Below are positions 1-7,190 of a stretch of DNA of 64,000 nucleotides, piece by piece. The DNA lies in the NCBI GenBank assembly GCA_947626265.1, contig CANQRM010000017.1:1-64000 (forward strand), read 5' to 3'. Both the position numbers and the translations under genes were made by a program. Position 1 is the first letter of the stretch. Each line of letters begins with the position of its first letter. The DNA is from an uncultured Oscillospiraceae bacterium. Lineage in GTDB: Bacteria; Bacillota; Clostridia; Oscillospirales; Oscillospiraceae. The notes beneath the pieces were generated by a model. That model had not been told where the DNA came from. It searched no databases and saw nothing but the letters and a program-made list of their open reading frames with translations.

Positions 1-183
1 GGCCCCGCCAGCTACGGCATGACCGACACCATGGGCCGCATGCACTCCGACGCCCAGTTCGCCGGCTCCTCCTCCGTGCCCGCGCACGTGGAGATGATGG
101 GCTTCCTGGGCATGGGCAACAACCCCATGGTGGGCGCCACCGTGGCGGTCGCCGTGGCCGTGGACCAGGCTCTGAACAAGTAA
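1..183 (+). CDS. GGGtGRT family protein, C-terminal fragment
   Basis: The reading frame is open from the first base and ends at TAA 181-183, giving the last 60 residues of a protein whose start lies outside the window. The stretch running from PASYGMTDTMGRMHSDAQF to SVPAHVEMMGFLGMGNNP matches my memory of the conserved C terminus of the GGGtGRT protein family (about 330 aa, widespread in anaerobic Clostridia, no established biochemical role). The fragment is Gly/Met/Ala-rich with a hydrophobic Val-Ala run near the end. A strong terminator follows 22 bases after the stop, so this is the last gene of its transcript. It belongs to the conserved chromosome rather than to the accessory region beside it. 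Confidence 0.85.
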   Translation, partial: GPASYGMTDTMGRMHSDAQFAGSSSVPAHVEMMGFLGMGNNPMVGATVAVAVAVDQALNK

Positions 184-204
184 GATACCCCATATAAACG
201 CACC

Positions 205-236
205 AACGCCCCGCCGGAAGGCGGGGCGTTTTGTTG
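205..236 (+). terminator. Rho-independent terminator after the GGGtGRT gene
   Basis: A GC-rich perfect stem (AACGCCCCGCC / GGCGGGGCGTT) with a GAA-type loop is followed by TTGTTGTT. It lies directly downstream of the plus-strand stop codon at 183. From here to 350 (about 110 bases) I see no further gene or clear structure. Confidence 0.85.
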
Positions 237-350
237 TTGTGCTATTCCGACGGGCGGTGAGAACCGGCAGTGCCACGCACGCGCTCGGTGAACGAAGTGA
301 ACTTTAGCGGGAGGGGCCCTGTCGGGCTCAGCCGCCCTGGGACCATCCCA

Positions 351-1196
351 TTAAGCCGTTTCCCACGCCACAGAGAGCTGTTCCTCTTCTGTCTGGCGTT
401 CCAGGGCCTGTTCCACCAGCATGGCGATGTTGTCCTCGATGGCCTTGCGCCCGGCCAGATACAGCCGCCGCAGGCAGCGGGGGCTGCCCTTCTCCGCGGG
501 TATCTTCGCCGCGGCGCACAGCTCCCGGATGGAGCTGGTGACGCCGGTCCTATCCATGGGCGTGCGCTCTCGGGTGAGGAACAAGGGCCCCTCCTTTATC
601 CCGCTGCGCCCGGCATAGTCCACGAGCTCCCTGCACAGGCACCGGGGCAGGCGGACGATGCGCCGGCTCTTCCCCTCGCCTATGACGGCCTGGCCCATTT
701 GGGCGGCCTCCAAAGTGATCTTCGGCAGCTCCTGCACGGGCAGGTCCGCGTTGGCGAACAGCTTTACCAGCAGATACACCCTCTCCCGCTGCAGCAGCTG
801 GGCCGTCTGCAGAAGGTGGATATATTCCCCGCGGGTGAGCTCCGGCGCCACGGCCTTCTCGGCCTCCAACGTATCCCGGAGCTGGTACTCCACATGACCC
901 ATATAGGCCACATAGGAGTTGGCGGCAGAGATGCGGATATTGACGGTCCGGGGGGCATACCCCTCAGAAAGGAGCATATCCCGGTACTGTTCCAGGGTGC
1001 CCCGGCGTATCATGCCGTCCCCGGGCAGGGCCCGGGCCATGCGCTCCAGCTCCTGGCGGTAGCGGGCGATGGTCTCCGGCGTCCTGCCGTTGGCGGAGAG
1101 GCTTTCCAGGAACCCCCGGAGGCTGTCCTCCGTCACGGCCACGCCCTGTTCTCTTTTCACGAGCCGCGGGGCCCGTCTCAGTTCCATGGTATCCAT
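351..1196 (-). CDS. Tyrosine recombinase-like protein, catalytically degenerate
   Basis: 281 residues with the layout of a phage-integrase/XerC-type tyrosine recombinase: an N-terminal SAM-like core-binding domain (about 20-110, with TPETIARYRQELERMARAL) and a C-terminal catalytic-like domain. The active site is largely gone compared with the intact recombinase at 4862-5698. The first catalytic Arg (GVRVSE there) is ADLPVQEL here. The HxLRH box reads PRCLRRL. The GH(S) box and the nucleophilic Tyr segment are missing. The beta-hairpin Lys survives in GEGKSRRIV. Both proteins share a GP(L/V)FL...PMDR segment, so they are probably paralogues. It lies directly downstream of the surface protein gene on the same strand. 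It may be a decayed enzyme or a DNA-binding accessory. ATG at 1196 follows a weak GGCGGTGA. Confidence 0.75.
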   Translation of the reverse strand: MDTMELRRAPRLVKREQGVAVTEDSLRGFLESLSANGRTPETIARYRQELERMARALPGDGMIRRGTLEQYRDMLLSEGYAPRTVNIRISAANSYVAYMGHVEYQLRDTLEAEKAVAPELTRGEYIHLLQTAQLLQRERVYLLVKLFANADLPVQELPKITLEAAQMGQAVIGEGKSRRIVRLPRCLCRELVDYAGRSGIKEGPLFLTRERTPMDRTGVTSSIRELCAAAKIPAEKGSPRCLRRLYLAGRKAIEDNIAMLVEQALERQTEEEQLSVAWETA

Positions 1197-1223
1197 GACT
1201 TCACCGCCTTACCTTAATCGAAA

Positions 1224-1250
1224 GGGGGCAGGGAGTTTTTCCCTGCCCCC
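1224..1250 (-). terminator. Terminator after the surface protein gene
   Basis: Stem of GGGGGCAGGGA pairing with TCCCTGCCCCC; on the minus strand it is followed by TTTCG. It sits 32 bases past the stop codon of the surface protein (1282) and would separate it from the degenerate recombinase. Confidence 0.75.
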
Positions 1251-1281
1251 CGTTGGGTATTGCTATTTGGTTTGGGCTAGC

Positions 1282-4200
1282 TTACTTCACCCAGGTGGTG
1301 CCGTTCCAGTTGCCCAGCAGCTCGGACCAGGTGCACTTACCGGAGGAACCGGAGGCCTTGCTGAAGTAGCACTCGCCGTACTGGCCGCCGACCCACTGAT
1401 AACCGGTGAGCATCTTGCCAATCTCCTGGTTGTCATTGGTGGGCTGCAGGAAGTACCAGCCATAGCCGCCGTGGAGGTCGTCCACATACTGCATGCCGGT
1501 GAGCATCTTGCCGTCAGCGCCCACATAGTACCAGTTGCTGTCCCACTGGGAAGCGCCGTCGATCTTGCCGACCCAGTAGTTGGCGACCAGCTTGTTGTTC
1601 TTGTAGAAGTACCACTCGCCGGTGACCTTGTCGCGGCTCCAGCCGGTGCCGTTGGCGGGCGCGGGGTGATTGTCTACGGGAGGCTCATCCTCGCCGCCGA
1701 CCTTCTCCAGCTTGCCAACAGCAGCGTTCAGGGTGTTCAGAGCGGTAGTGACCTGCTCCGCGGTGGCCTCGGCATTGTCAACGACAGCCTGCGCAGCCTT
1801 CACAGCGGCGTCGATGGCGTCCTTGTTGGCGGCCCAGGACTCGGGCGTGTAGTCAGCTTCCTTCAGAGCCTTGGCGCTGTCGATGGCGGCCTTCAGAGCG
1901 GTCTTGTCGACCTCGCCTTCCTTGGTCAGACCGGCAATGGCGGCGTTCAGCGCGGCCAGAGCGTCGTCGACCTCGGACTGCAGCTTAGCCTTCTCGGCCT
2001 TCGCTATGGCGTCCTGCAGCACGCCCCAGGACTTGTAGGTGTAATCGTCTTCCTTGTAGCTCTTGGCCTCGCTGTAGGCCTTCTGCAGGTCCGTCTTGTC
2101 GACGGCCTTCGTCTTGAGGTAACCGGTCGAGCCGCCGTCGACTGTGGTTATAGTCTTCAGCGTGGTCAGAGCATCCGCCACGAGCTTACGGTTGGTCTGC
2201 GTGTTGACCAGGGAGCCGTTCAGATAGCCTTCGATGGTGGTGATGGAATCCTGAATGGCCTGCCAGGCGTCGTCATAGTCCTCGATGTCACCGCGGTTGC
2301 CAATGCCACGCTTGTTCAGCTCATAGTCGCCCTTCTGCAGCTTCTTCGCGGCAGCCAGCTGGGCCTTGGCGTTGCCCAAACTCTTCCACTTGGCCAGGGT
2401 CTCCACGTTCACGGTGGCCTTGGCGTTGGTGCCGGAGTGCAGCACGCCGCCCACATACAGCTCAACGGTCACGGGGCTGGTGATGCCCTCGACGCCCTCG
2501 AGCTTGATCGAGACCTTATCGCCGGAAGTAGAGCCGGACGCGATCGCCACCGCAGCAGGCTTGGCGCTATCGCTGACTTCGTACTCAGGGTTCAGTTCCT
2601 TGCCGACGGAGCTCTTCACGACGATGCCGTCCGTCTCAGGGTCGATATTCTTGGTCAGCTTGACTTCGATCGTAGCAGGGCTTGCGGTCTGAATCGGGGC
2701 ATCAACGGTGGGCTCAGCGTCGCCGGAGGCGAAGGCCACGTCCAGGGTGCCGTCGGCCTTCTTGGCGATCTCGGCGCCGGTGAAGCCGTCGGAGGGCAGG
2801 TCGATGGTATATTCGCCGCAGCGGATCCAGTTGATGTCGCCGTCATCGCCGATCTTGTCCTGATAGAAGAAGTAGATGACGATCTCGTCCTTCGCGCTGA
2901 ACTTGGCGCCCGCTTCGGCAGACTTGTCGGCCTCGGTGCCGATGGGGACGATGTTCTTGGCGTTGGCCACAGTGCGGTAATCCTTGCCGTCCACAGTGGC
3001 AGTCTTGGCAAACTTAGTGACGTTATTCACATTGTCGTTCACGAGCGTCACGATGTTGTCGCCCAGGGTCTTGACAGCGGTGCCGTCTTTATCAAACTCA
3101 GTGCTTCCCTTGCTCTTGATCTTCGCATACAGGCCGTTCACGCTGTAGGCATAGCCATAGGCGTGGCCGTCGTTTTCGTAACCCTTGTCGGGGATGCCGA
3201 AGATAGCGGCGACCTTCGTCATGTCATCCATCGTGTACTTAACGCAGGTGATGGAGAGCTCCTTCTTTATCATGACCTTCTCCAGGTCGGCCTTGGCCTG
3301 CACGAAGTCGCTGTAGGTGACCTTGTCATTGAAGCTGTTTAGGCCGCCGATAGAACTGTTCAGCAGGTTCTTGGCGTTGGCCACGTCGTCCGTGCTGAAA
3401 CCGACATAATCGTCCTGGTCGGCTTCCTTCACGTCGCTCACCTTGGTGATCAGAGCGTTCAGCTCCGCCGCGTCGTCGCTGGAGGGGATGGCGTTGGTCT
3501 TCTCCAGCTTCAGAGCGGCCTTCGCCAGCTCGATGACGCCGGTGAAGTCCTTAAAGGTGGCGCTGGAGCCCAGGTCGGTGTAGGCCTTGGCCGCGTCCAC
3601 CACAGCCTTCATAGCGGTCAGATACTCGGTCTTGTAGGCGGTGGTCCAGGGGGCCTTGCCGAAGATATCGGACTTATAATTGCCCTTGAGGGTGTTCCTC
3701 AAAACGGTGGCCGTGATCGTGCCGTTCGTTTTGTCCTGCGAGCCGCTGGTGCCGGCGTACTGCTTGGCCCAGTTCTTCGCGTAGGTCACCTGATTATCAC
3801 CCTTGTCGGGATAGATGACATCCTTCAGCGAATCGTCGTCGCCGCGGCCGACCAGCTTCGCCAAATCAGCGCTGGGCTTATCGGTCAGGTAATTTTCGCC
3901 AGAGCCGCCGGCGCCGGGCGCTTTGGTCCAGTCGTCGCTGCCGTCGTTGGGGAAGAACTGCTTCAGCCCTTCATAAGCGGCCTTGACGGTGGCCTCGGTG
4001 ATGTCCTTGCCGGCCTCCAGGCCGTTGATGCCGTCCATGTTCGCCTGGGCTTCTTTGTAAGCCGTGTTGAAGGACTTGGCCAGGTCGGTGTCGTCCTTGA
4101 CGATCGTAGCAGCGGTAATGCTGGCGGCGTCCGCGGGGACGTACAGCTCGCCGGCGTCCACGCGGGCCTTGTAGGCCTTGGCCATGTCAAGGTACTTCTC

Positions 4201-4512
4201 CAGATAATAGTGGCTCAGCTTGGAGACCTTGCCCAGGGCTACCAGATAAGGCAGGTCCTCGGCGTCTTCGGGCATGACGGAAGCCATCTCGGGAGCGTCA
4301 GCCGCCGCCTCTTCCACGGCGGGCTCGTCAACGACGGGCTCCTCCGCGGGCTCTTCGGCCTCGGGGGCTGCGGGAGCCTCGGGGGCCTCGGGTGCCTGCT
4401 CCTCAACTTCGGTCACTGCCTCTGCCGCGAACTCGTCAGCCGCAAGGGCCGGGACGCACAGAGACAGAGTCATGACCAGCGCCAGAAGCAGGCTGAGCAT
4501 ACGTTTTGTCAT
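1282..4512 (-). CDS. Large secreted surface protein with FIVAR-like and cell-wall-binding repeats
   Basis: 1076 residues. A classical signal peptide (MTKRMLSLLLALVMTLSLC, cleavage about ALA-A at 24-25) is followed by a Glu/Pro/Ala-rich acidic linker (about 27-75) and a long region I do not recognise. Two FIVAR-like three-helix repeats (about 810-945) share the KTxLxxAxxxAxxxxxxDYTxxSW pattern. At the C terminus (about 955-1076) are aromatic WYF/GKMLTG repeats of the glucan/choline-binding cell-wall type (WYYVGADGKMLTGMQYV, WYFLQPTNDNQEIGKMLTG). There is no LPXTG sorting motif. It is probably a non-covalently wall-attached adhesin. ATG 4512 has a good AGGAGG 12 bases upstream. It is flanked by two tyrosine recombinase genes on the same strand. 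Confidence 0.85.
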   Translation of the reverse strand: MTKRMLSLLLALVMTLSLCVPALAADEFAAEAVTEVEEQAPEAPEAPAAPEAEEPAEEPVVDEPAVEEAAADAPEMASVMPEDAEDLPYLVALGKVSKLSHYYLEKYLDMAKAYKARVDAGELYVPADAASITAATIVKDDTDLAKSFNTAYKEAQANMDGINGLEAGKDITEATVKAAYEGLKQFFPNDGSDDWTKAPGAGGSGENYLTDKPSADLAKLVGRGDDDSLKDVIYPDKGDNQVTYAKNWAKQYAGTSGSQDKTNGTITATVLRNTLKGNYKSDIFGKAPWTTAYKTEYLTAMKAVVDAAKAYTDLGSSATFKDFTGVIELAKAALKLEKTNAIPSSDDAAELNALITKVSDVKEADQDDYVGFSTDDVANAKNLLNSSIGGLNSFNDKVTYSDFVQAKADLEKVMIKKELSITCVKYTMDDMTKVAAIFGIPDKGYENDGHAYGYAYSVNGLYAKIKSKGSTEFDKDGTAVKTLGDNIVTLVNDNVNNVTKFAKTATVDGKDYRTVANAKNIVPIGTEADKSAEAGAKFSAKDEIVIYFFYQDKIGDDGDINWIRCGEYTIDLPSDGFTGAEIAKKADGTLDVAFASGDAEPTVDAPIQTASPATIEVKLTKNIDPETDGIVVKSSVGKELNPEYEVSDSAKPAAVAIASGSTSGDKVSIKLEGVEGITSPVTVELYVGGVLHSGTNAKATVNVETLAKWKSLGNAKAQLAAAKKLQKGDYELNKRGIGNRGDIEDYDDAWQAIQDSITTIEGYLNGSLVNTQTNRKLVADALTTLKTITTVDGGSTGYLKTKAVDKTDLQKAYSEAKSYKEDDYTYKSWGVLQDAIAKAEKAKLQSEVDDALAALNAAIAGLTKEGEVDKTALKAAIDSAKALKEADYTPESWAANKDAIDAAVKAAQAVVDNAEATAEQVTTALNTLNAAVGKLEKVGGEDEPPVDNHPAPANGTGWSRDKVTGEWYFYKNNKLVANYWVGKIDGASQWDSNWYYVGADGKMLTGMQYVDDLHGGYGWYFLQPTNDNQEIGKMLTGYQWVGGQYGECYFSKASGSSGKCTWSELLGNWNGTTWVK

Positions 4513-4565
4513 TGTCTCTTATCCTCCTAAAGATAATTATTTTCGAGCCCTCCATCGCACCACGG

Positions 4566-4571
4566 ATTATA
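4566..4571 (-). promoter_or_regulatory. Possible -10 element of the surface protein gene
   Basis: On the minus strand the sequence reads TATAAT about 55 bases upstream of the ATG. No good -35 is visible at 17 bases, so the call rests on the perfect -10 only. The same bases form the centre of an imperfect inverted repeat (GATT-ATAC-AATC). Confidence 0.4.
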
Positions 4572-4590
4572 CAATCTGCCGTCCGCCGCC

Positions 4591-4648
4591 CCCAAAGCCT
4601 CCCCTGTGCAAGGGGAGGGGGACCGCACGAAGTGCGGTGGAGGGGTTG
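4591..4648. repeat. Dispersed double-hairpin intergenic repeat (REP/MITE-like)
   Basis: Two adjacent hairpins, CCTCCCC...GGGGAGG and ACCGCACGAAGTGCGGT, end in GGAGGGGTT. From memory, near-identical CCTCCCC-TGTGCA-AGGGGAGG elements occur in many copies between genes of gut Clostridia. Only one copy is in this window. It lies in the 349-bp gap upstream of the surface protein. Confidence 0.65.
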
Positions 4649-4749
4649 TAAATGACGATTTCAAGGCATGACAAAGCCGCCTGCTGCCCAAAATCGGGGC
4701 CACAGGCCGCCTCGTTATGTAAAAAAATCAAGTTTTTTTGAAAATCCTC

Positions 4750-4778
4750 TTGCTTTTTTACGTCCGGGAGCTTATAAT
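4750..4778 (+). promoter_or_regulatory. Sigma-A-type promoter with no ORF downstream
   Basis: TTGCTT (4750-4755), a 17-base spacer and a perfect TATAAT (4773-4778) on the plus strand, although all nearby genes are on the minus strand. A T-tailed hairpin lies about 45 bases downstream, so the pair delimits a short transcript. Confidence 0.55.
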
Positions 4779-4784
4779 CGTCAA

Positions 4785-4856
4785 CGTAAAGTTGGGCTCA
4801 AAGGAAGTTTCTTCCGCGTTCGTACCACAGACTGTATAGTCTGTGGTGTTTTTTTA
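4785..4856 (+). ncRNA. Putative small RNA of about 70 nt
   Basis: Between the promoter at 4750-4778 and the terminator hairpin ending at 4855 there is no ORF with a ribosome site. The predicted transcript starts near 4785. It contains a small hairpin (GGAAG-TTT-CTTCC, 4803-4815) and ends in a perfect 10-bp stem with seven U residues. It runs towards the 3' end of the intact recombinase gene and stops 6 bases short of that gene's stop codon. No known RNA family was recognised. Expression is inferred only. Confidence 0.4.
4824..4855 (+). terminator. Perfect 10-bp hairpin with T7 tail
   Basis: ACCACAGACT-GTAT-AGTCTGTGGT (4824-4847) followed by TTTTTTT (4849-4855). The T tract is on the plus strand, so it would end a plus-strand transcript. 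It also lies just past the stop of the minus-strand recombinase, but there it lacks a U tract. A recombination-site role is an alternative. Confidence 0.65.
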
Positions 4857-4861
4857 CCCTT

Positions 4862-5698
4862 TTATAATAGCAATGGAAGCCTCTCCAGCTGGGCACGCTG
4901 CTCGGTGAAGCTCCGGATCGTGTAGACCCTGGTGGTCTCGATACTGCTGTGGCCCAGGATGTCGGAAAGGCGCAGAAGGTCCTTGTATACCTTATAATAT
5001 GTCCGCGCGAAGAGATGGCGCAGGTTGTGGGGGAATACCTTATTTAATGATACCCCCGCCCGGGCCGCCAGCCGTTTCATGGCCTTCCAGATGTTGCTCC
5101 GGTCCATGGGATTGCCGTTTTTGCTCAAAAATACCGGTCCGGACGCGATATTCACGGTTTTGCAGTATTTCAGGAGCGTTTTGCATAATTTTCCGGGCAA
5201 AACAATGGTTCTGCGCTTGCCTTTGCATATTATTTCAGCCTTTCCGGCCCGCAGGGCCTCCGCGGTGATGGCGGAAACTTCGCTCACCCGCACGCCCGTG
5301 GCGGCCATGGTCTCCAATAGCAGCGCCAGGCGCTCGTCCCCCTCCCGCTGTGCTCTATGCACCAGGCATTCATACTCGCTTCGCCGAAGTTCCCGGCTAG
5401 GGTCCGCGAAATTCCGGCGCTGTACGCGAAGGAACCGCAGCCGCCATTCACGGTATCCACAAAAATCCAAAAACGTATTCACCGCCGTCAGAGCCCCGTT
5501 CACGGTCCCGGCGGCCCGGCCGCTTCGGATAAGATGCTCCTTGAAGGCCACCAGCGTGGCCTTGTCCCGCACCTCGCCCCCGGCGAAGGCGAGCAGGTCC
5601 TCCAATATCCTGCCGTACTTGGCGGCGGTAGCGGGGCTGTATTCCCGCTCGGCCATCTCCCGCCGGAACGCCCCCAGGGCGCCGCTGTCCAGTTTCAT
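4862..5698 (-). CDS. Tyrosine recombinase/integrase (XerC/D-like)
   Basis: 278 residues from the ATG at 5698, chosen because GGAGGG lies 9 bases upstream; a longer frame to 5752 has no ribosome site. The N-terminal core-binding domain (about 1-90, SPATAAKYGRILEDLLAFA) is followed by a complete catalytic domain: Arg in ATGVRVSEV, Lys in CKGKRRTIV, HNLRH, GHSSIETT, and a Tyr in TRVYT. It should therefore be active in site-specific recombination. It lies upstream of the surface protein and the gap with inverted repeats, and it has a degenerate paralogue at 351-1196. That arrangement fits a DNA-inversion or cassette role, but no target site is proven. Confidence 0.85.
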   Translation of the reverse strand: MKLDSGALGAFRREMAEREYSPATAAKYGRILEDLLAFAGGEVRDKATLVAFKEHLIRSGRAAGTVNGALTAVNTFLDFCGYREWRLRFLRVQRRNFADPSRELRRSEYECLVHRAQREGDERLALLLETMAATGVRVSEVSAITAEALRAGKAEIICKGKRRTIVLPGKLCKTLLKYCKTVNIASGPVFLSKNGNPMDRSNIWKAMKRLAARAGVSLNKVFPHNLRHLFARTYYKVYKDLLRLSDILGHSSIETTRVYTIRSFTEQRAQLERLPLLL

Positions 5699-5748
5699 GC
5701 GCGTTCCCTCCTTGTTTTTCCATATTGTCCATAAAAGGCGGGAATAAT

Positions 5749-5787
5749 ACAAATAAGACCGGCAGGCGCCAATGGCGTCTGCCGGTC
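5749..5787 (-). terminator. Terminator of the 48-aa peptide gene
   Basis: 14-bp stem GACCGGCAGRCGCC with an ATT/AAT loop and one G-U pair; on the minus strand it is followed by TTATTTGTATTATT. It lies between the peptide gene and the recombinase start. Confidence 0.75.
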
Positions 5788-5813
5788 GTCGTTGTTGAGT
5801 TGGGGCGCGGGAA

Positions 5814-5960
5814 TTACTTTCCCAGCGCCACGGCCAGGGAGATGTTGTTCACGAACACATAAGTCGTCATGGGACGGGGGATGCCGCGGAACTGGCTCTT
5901 CCCGCTCTCCAGGGCCTGGAGCTTGCGCAGTTTCTTTTCCTGCTTCTTCACGTTGAACAT
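5814..5960 (-). CDS. Orphan 48-aa basic peptide with own promoter and terminator
   Basis: The peptide begins MFNVKKQEKKLRKLQALESG and ends NNISLAVALGK. It has a Lys-rich, probably helical N-terminal half and a hydrophobic C-terminal half (TTYVFVNNISLAVALG). There is no signal peptide and no double-glycine leader. ATG 5960 has a modest GAGGTA site; the frame extends to 6023 without a better start. A consensus-like promoter (5992-6023) and a strong terminator (5749-5787) bracket it as a monocistronic unit, which is the main reason to consider it real. I do not recognise a family. It could be a small regulatory or membrane-active peptide. Confidence 0.5.
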   Translation of the reverse strand: MFNVKKQEKKLRKLQALESGKSQFRGIPRPMTTYVFVNNISLAVALGK

Positions 5961-5991
5961 GATCGGTACCTCGCTTTCTTTTCGATCGCGC

Positions 5992-6023
5992 ATTATAATA
6001 TTCCCCCGCGACCCAAAAGTCAA
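5992..6023 (-). promoter_or_regulatory. Promoter of the 48-aa peptide gene
   Basis: Minus strand: TTGACT (6018-6023), then TATTAT at 17 bases (5995-6000), overlapping a TATAAT at 20 bases (5992-5997). The transcript would begin about 30 bases before the ATG at 5960. Confidence 0.6.
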
Positions 6024-6068
6024 CGACCCGATTATACAATATCACAGAAAATTGGCCCTCGTTTTTGT

Positions 6069-7190
6069 TCAGTTTGCTAGTTCTCCCAGGGGCTCCGGCC
6101 GGGCGCAGGCGGAGGCGATGTCCGTGAAGGCCCCCTCCTCCCCGCCGTTCAAAATGGCCGTGAGCACCTCCAGCACGTGGTAGGCCATGGCCTTGTCCGT
6201 GCGGCACTTCCGCCCCGCCAGGATGGCCTCCGCCATCTCCGCGGGTCCCAGGCCCCGGCAGTTGTCCCCGTAGGGGGAGGAATTGGGAAGGGCCTTCATC
6301 TCGGCGGGATGGGCCCAGTCTCCCGCGTTGGGCAGCAGGCGCACCGTGCCGCCGAACTGGTTGGGGTCGGTGAGATAGAGGATGCCCTCGGAGCCGTAGA
6401 CGGCGAAGAAGGCCTGGTCCGTCATGTGGCTGTCCGCGTCGATGTGCACCGTGCCGCTGACGCCGCTTTCCATCTGCAATATGGCGCTGACCCGGCTCTC
6501 GTTGGGGTTTTCGATGGGCGCGCCGAACTCGGGGCTGTCCGGGATGATGTTGGTGTGTTCACGGCAGGGCCGCTGGGCCATGCCCCCCACCCGCTTCACC
6601 GGCCCCAGCAGGCTCACCAGGGCGGTGAGGTAGTACACGCCGTAGTCATATAGCACCCCCGCGCCGGGCTGGCGCAGGAAGGGGAACAGGCTCAGAAGCA
6701 GCCGATTATCCCGGTTGGCGGATATGGCAAAGGACCGCACCTCACCGATGGCGCCGGCGTCCAGGGCGGCTCTCGCCGTCTGCCAGGCCGCGCCCAGGAA
6801 GGTGTCCGGCGCGGCGCCCAGATAAAGCCCCCGCTCCTCCGCGAGAGAGACCAGCTCTGCGGCCTTGGGAAGGCTGTCCGCCAAGGTCTTCTCCGTGTAG
6901 ACATGCTTGCCCGCCAGCAGGGCCCGCTTCACCAGGTCATAGTGGGTCCCCACCGGGGTCAGCACCACCACCATGTCCACCCGCTCGTCCGCCAGGAGCG
7001 CGTCCACCGTGCAGGCCGTGAGGCCATACTCGGCCGCCCGCTTTTGGGCGCTGGCCAGGTGATTGGCCGCCACGGCGACGACGTTAAGGCAGTCAAAGCG
7101 CCGGATCATGTTCTCCAGATATATGCCGCTGATGGCGCCGGCACCGATGACGCCCACGCCCAGGGCCTTTTTCCCGCTCGTACCGCTCAT
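6069..7190 (-). CDS. Gfo/Idh/MocA family oxidoreductase
   Basis: 373 residues. NAD(P)-binding Rossmann domain at the N terminus (ALGVGVIGAGAISGIYLENM), the family EKTLADSLPKAAELV segment (EKP-like catalytic Lys region, about 90-110), and a C-terminal alpha/beta substrate domain. The ATG at 7190 overlaps the stop of the preceding isomerase-like gene as ATGA, so translation is coupled; an upstream in-frame start is less likely. As the last gene of the minus-strand sugar operon, it probably oxidises or epimerises a sugar or sugar derivative released by the glycosidases. The exact substrate cannot be read from sequence. Confidence 0.85.
   Translation of the reverse strand: MSGTSGKKALGVGVIGAGAISGIYLENMIRRFDCLNVVAVAANHLASAQKRAAEYGLTACTVDALLADERVDMVVVLTPVGTHYDLVKRALLAGKHVYTEKTLADSLPKAAELVSLAEERGLYLGAAPDTFLGAAWQTARAALDAGAIGEVRSFAISANRDNRLLLSLFPFLRQPGAGVLYDYGVYYLTALVSLLGPVKRVGGMAQRPCREHTNIIPDSPEFGAPIENPNESRVSAILQMESGVSGTVHIDADSHMTDQAFFAVYGSEGILYLTDPNQFGGTVRLLPNAGDWAHPAEMKALPNSSPYGDNCRGLGPAEMAEAILAGRKCRTDKAMAYHVLEVLTAILNGGEEGAFTDIASACARPEPLGELAN

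Noticed and set aside
240-350. Possible structured RNA downstream of the first terminator
   Set aside because: Only short, inconsistent pairings were found, and no promoter or known motif.
1069-3342. 757-codon plus-strand frame opposite the surface protein
   Set aside because: Low-complexity Val/Leu/Gly translation with no ribosome site; the minus strand has a signal peptide, FIVAR-like and wall-binding repeats.
351-5698. Prophage or integrative element suggested by two recombinases
   Set aside because: No phage structural, replication, excisionase or conjugation genes and no att-like direct repeats or tRNA were seen nearby.
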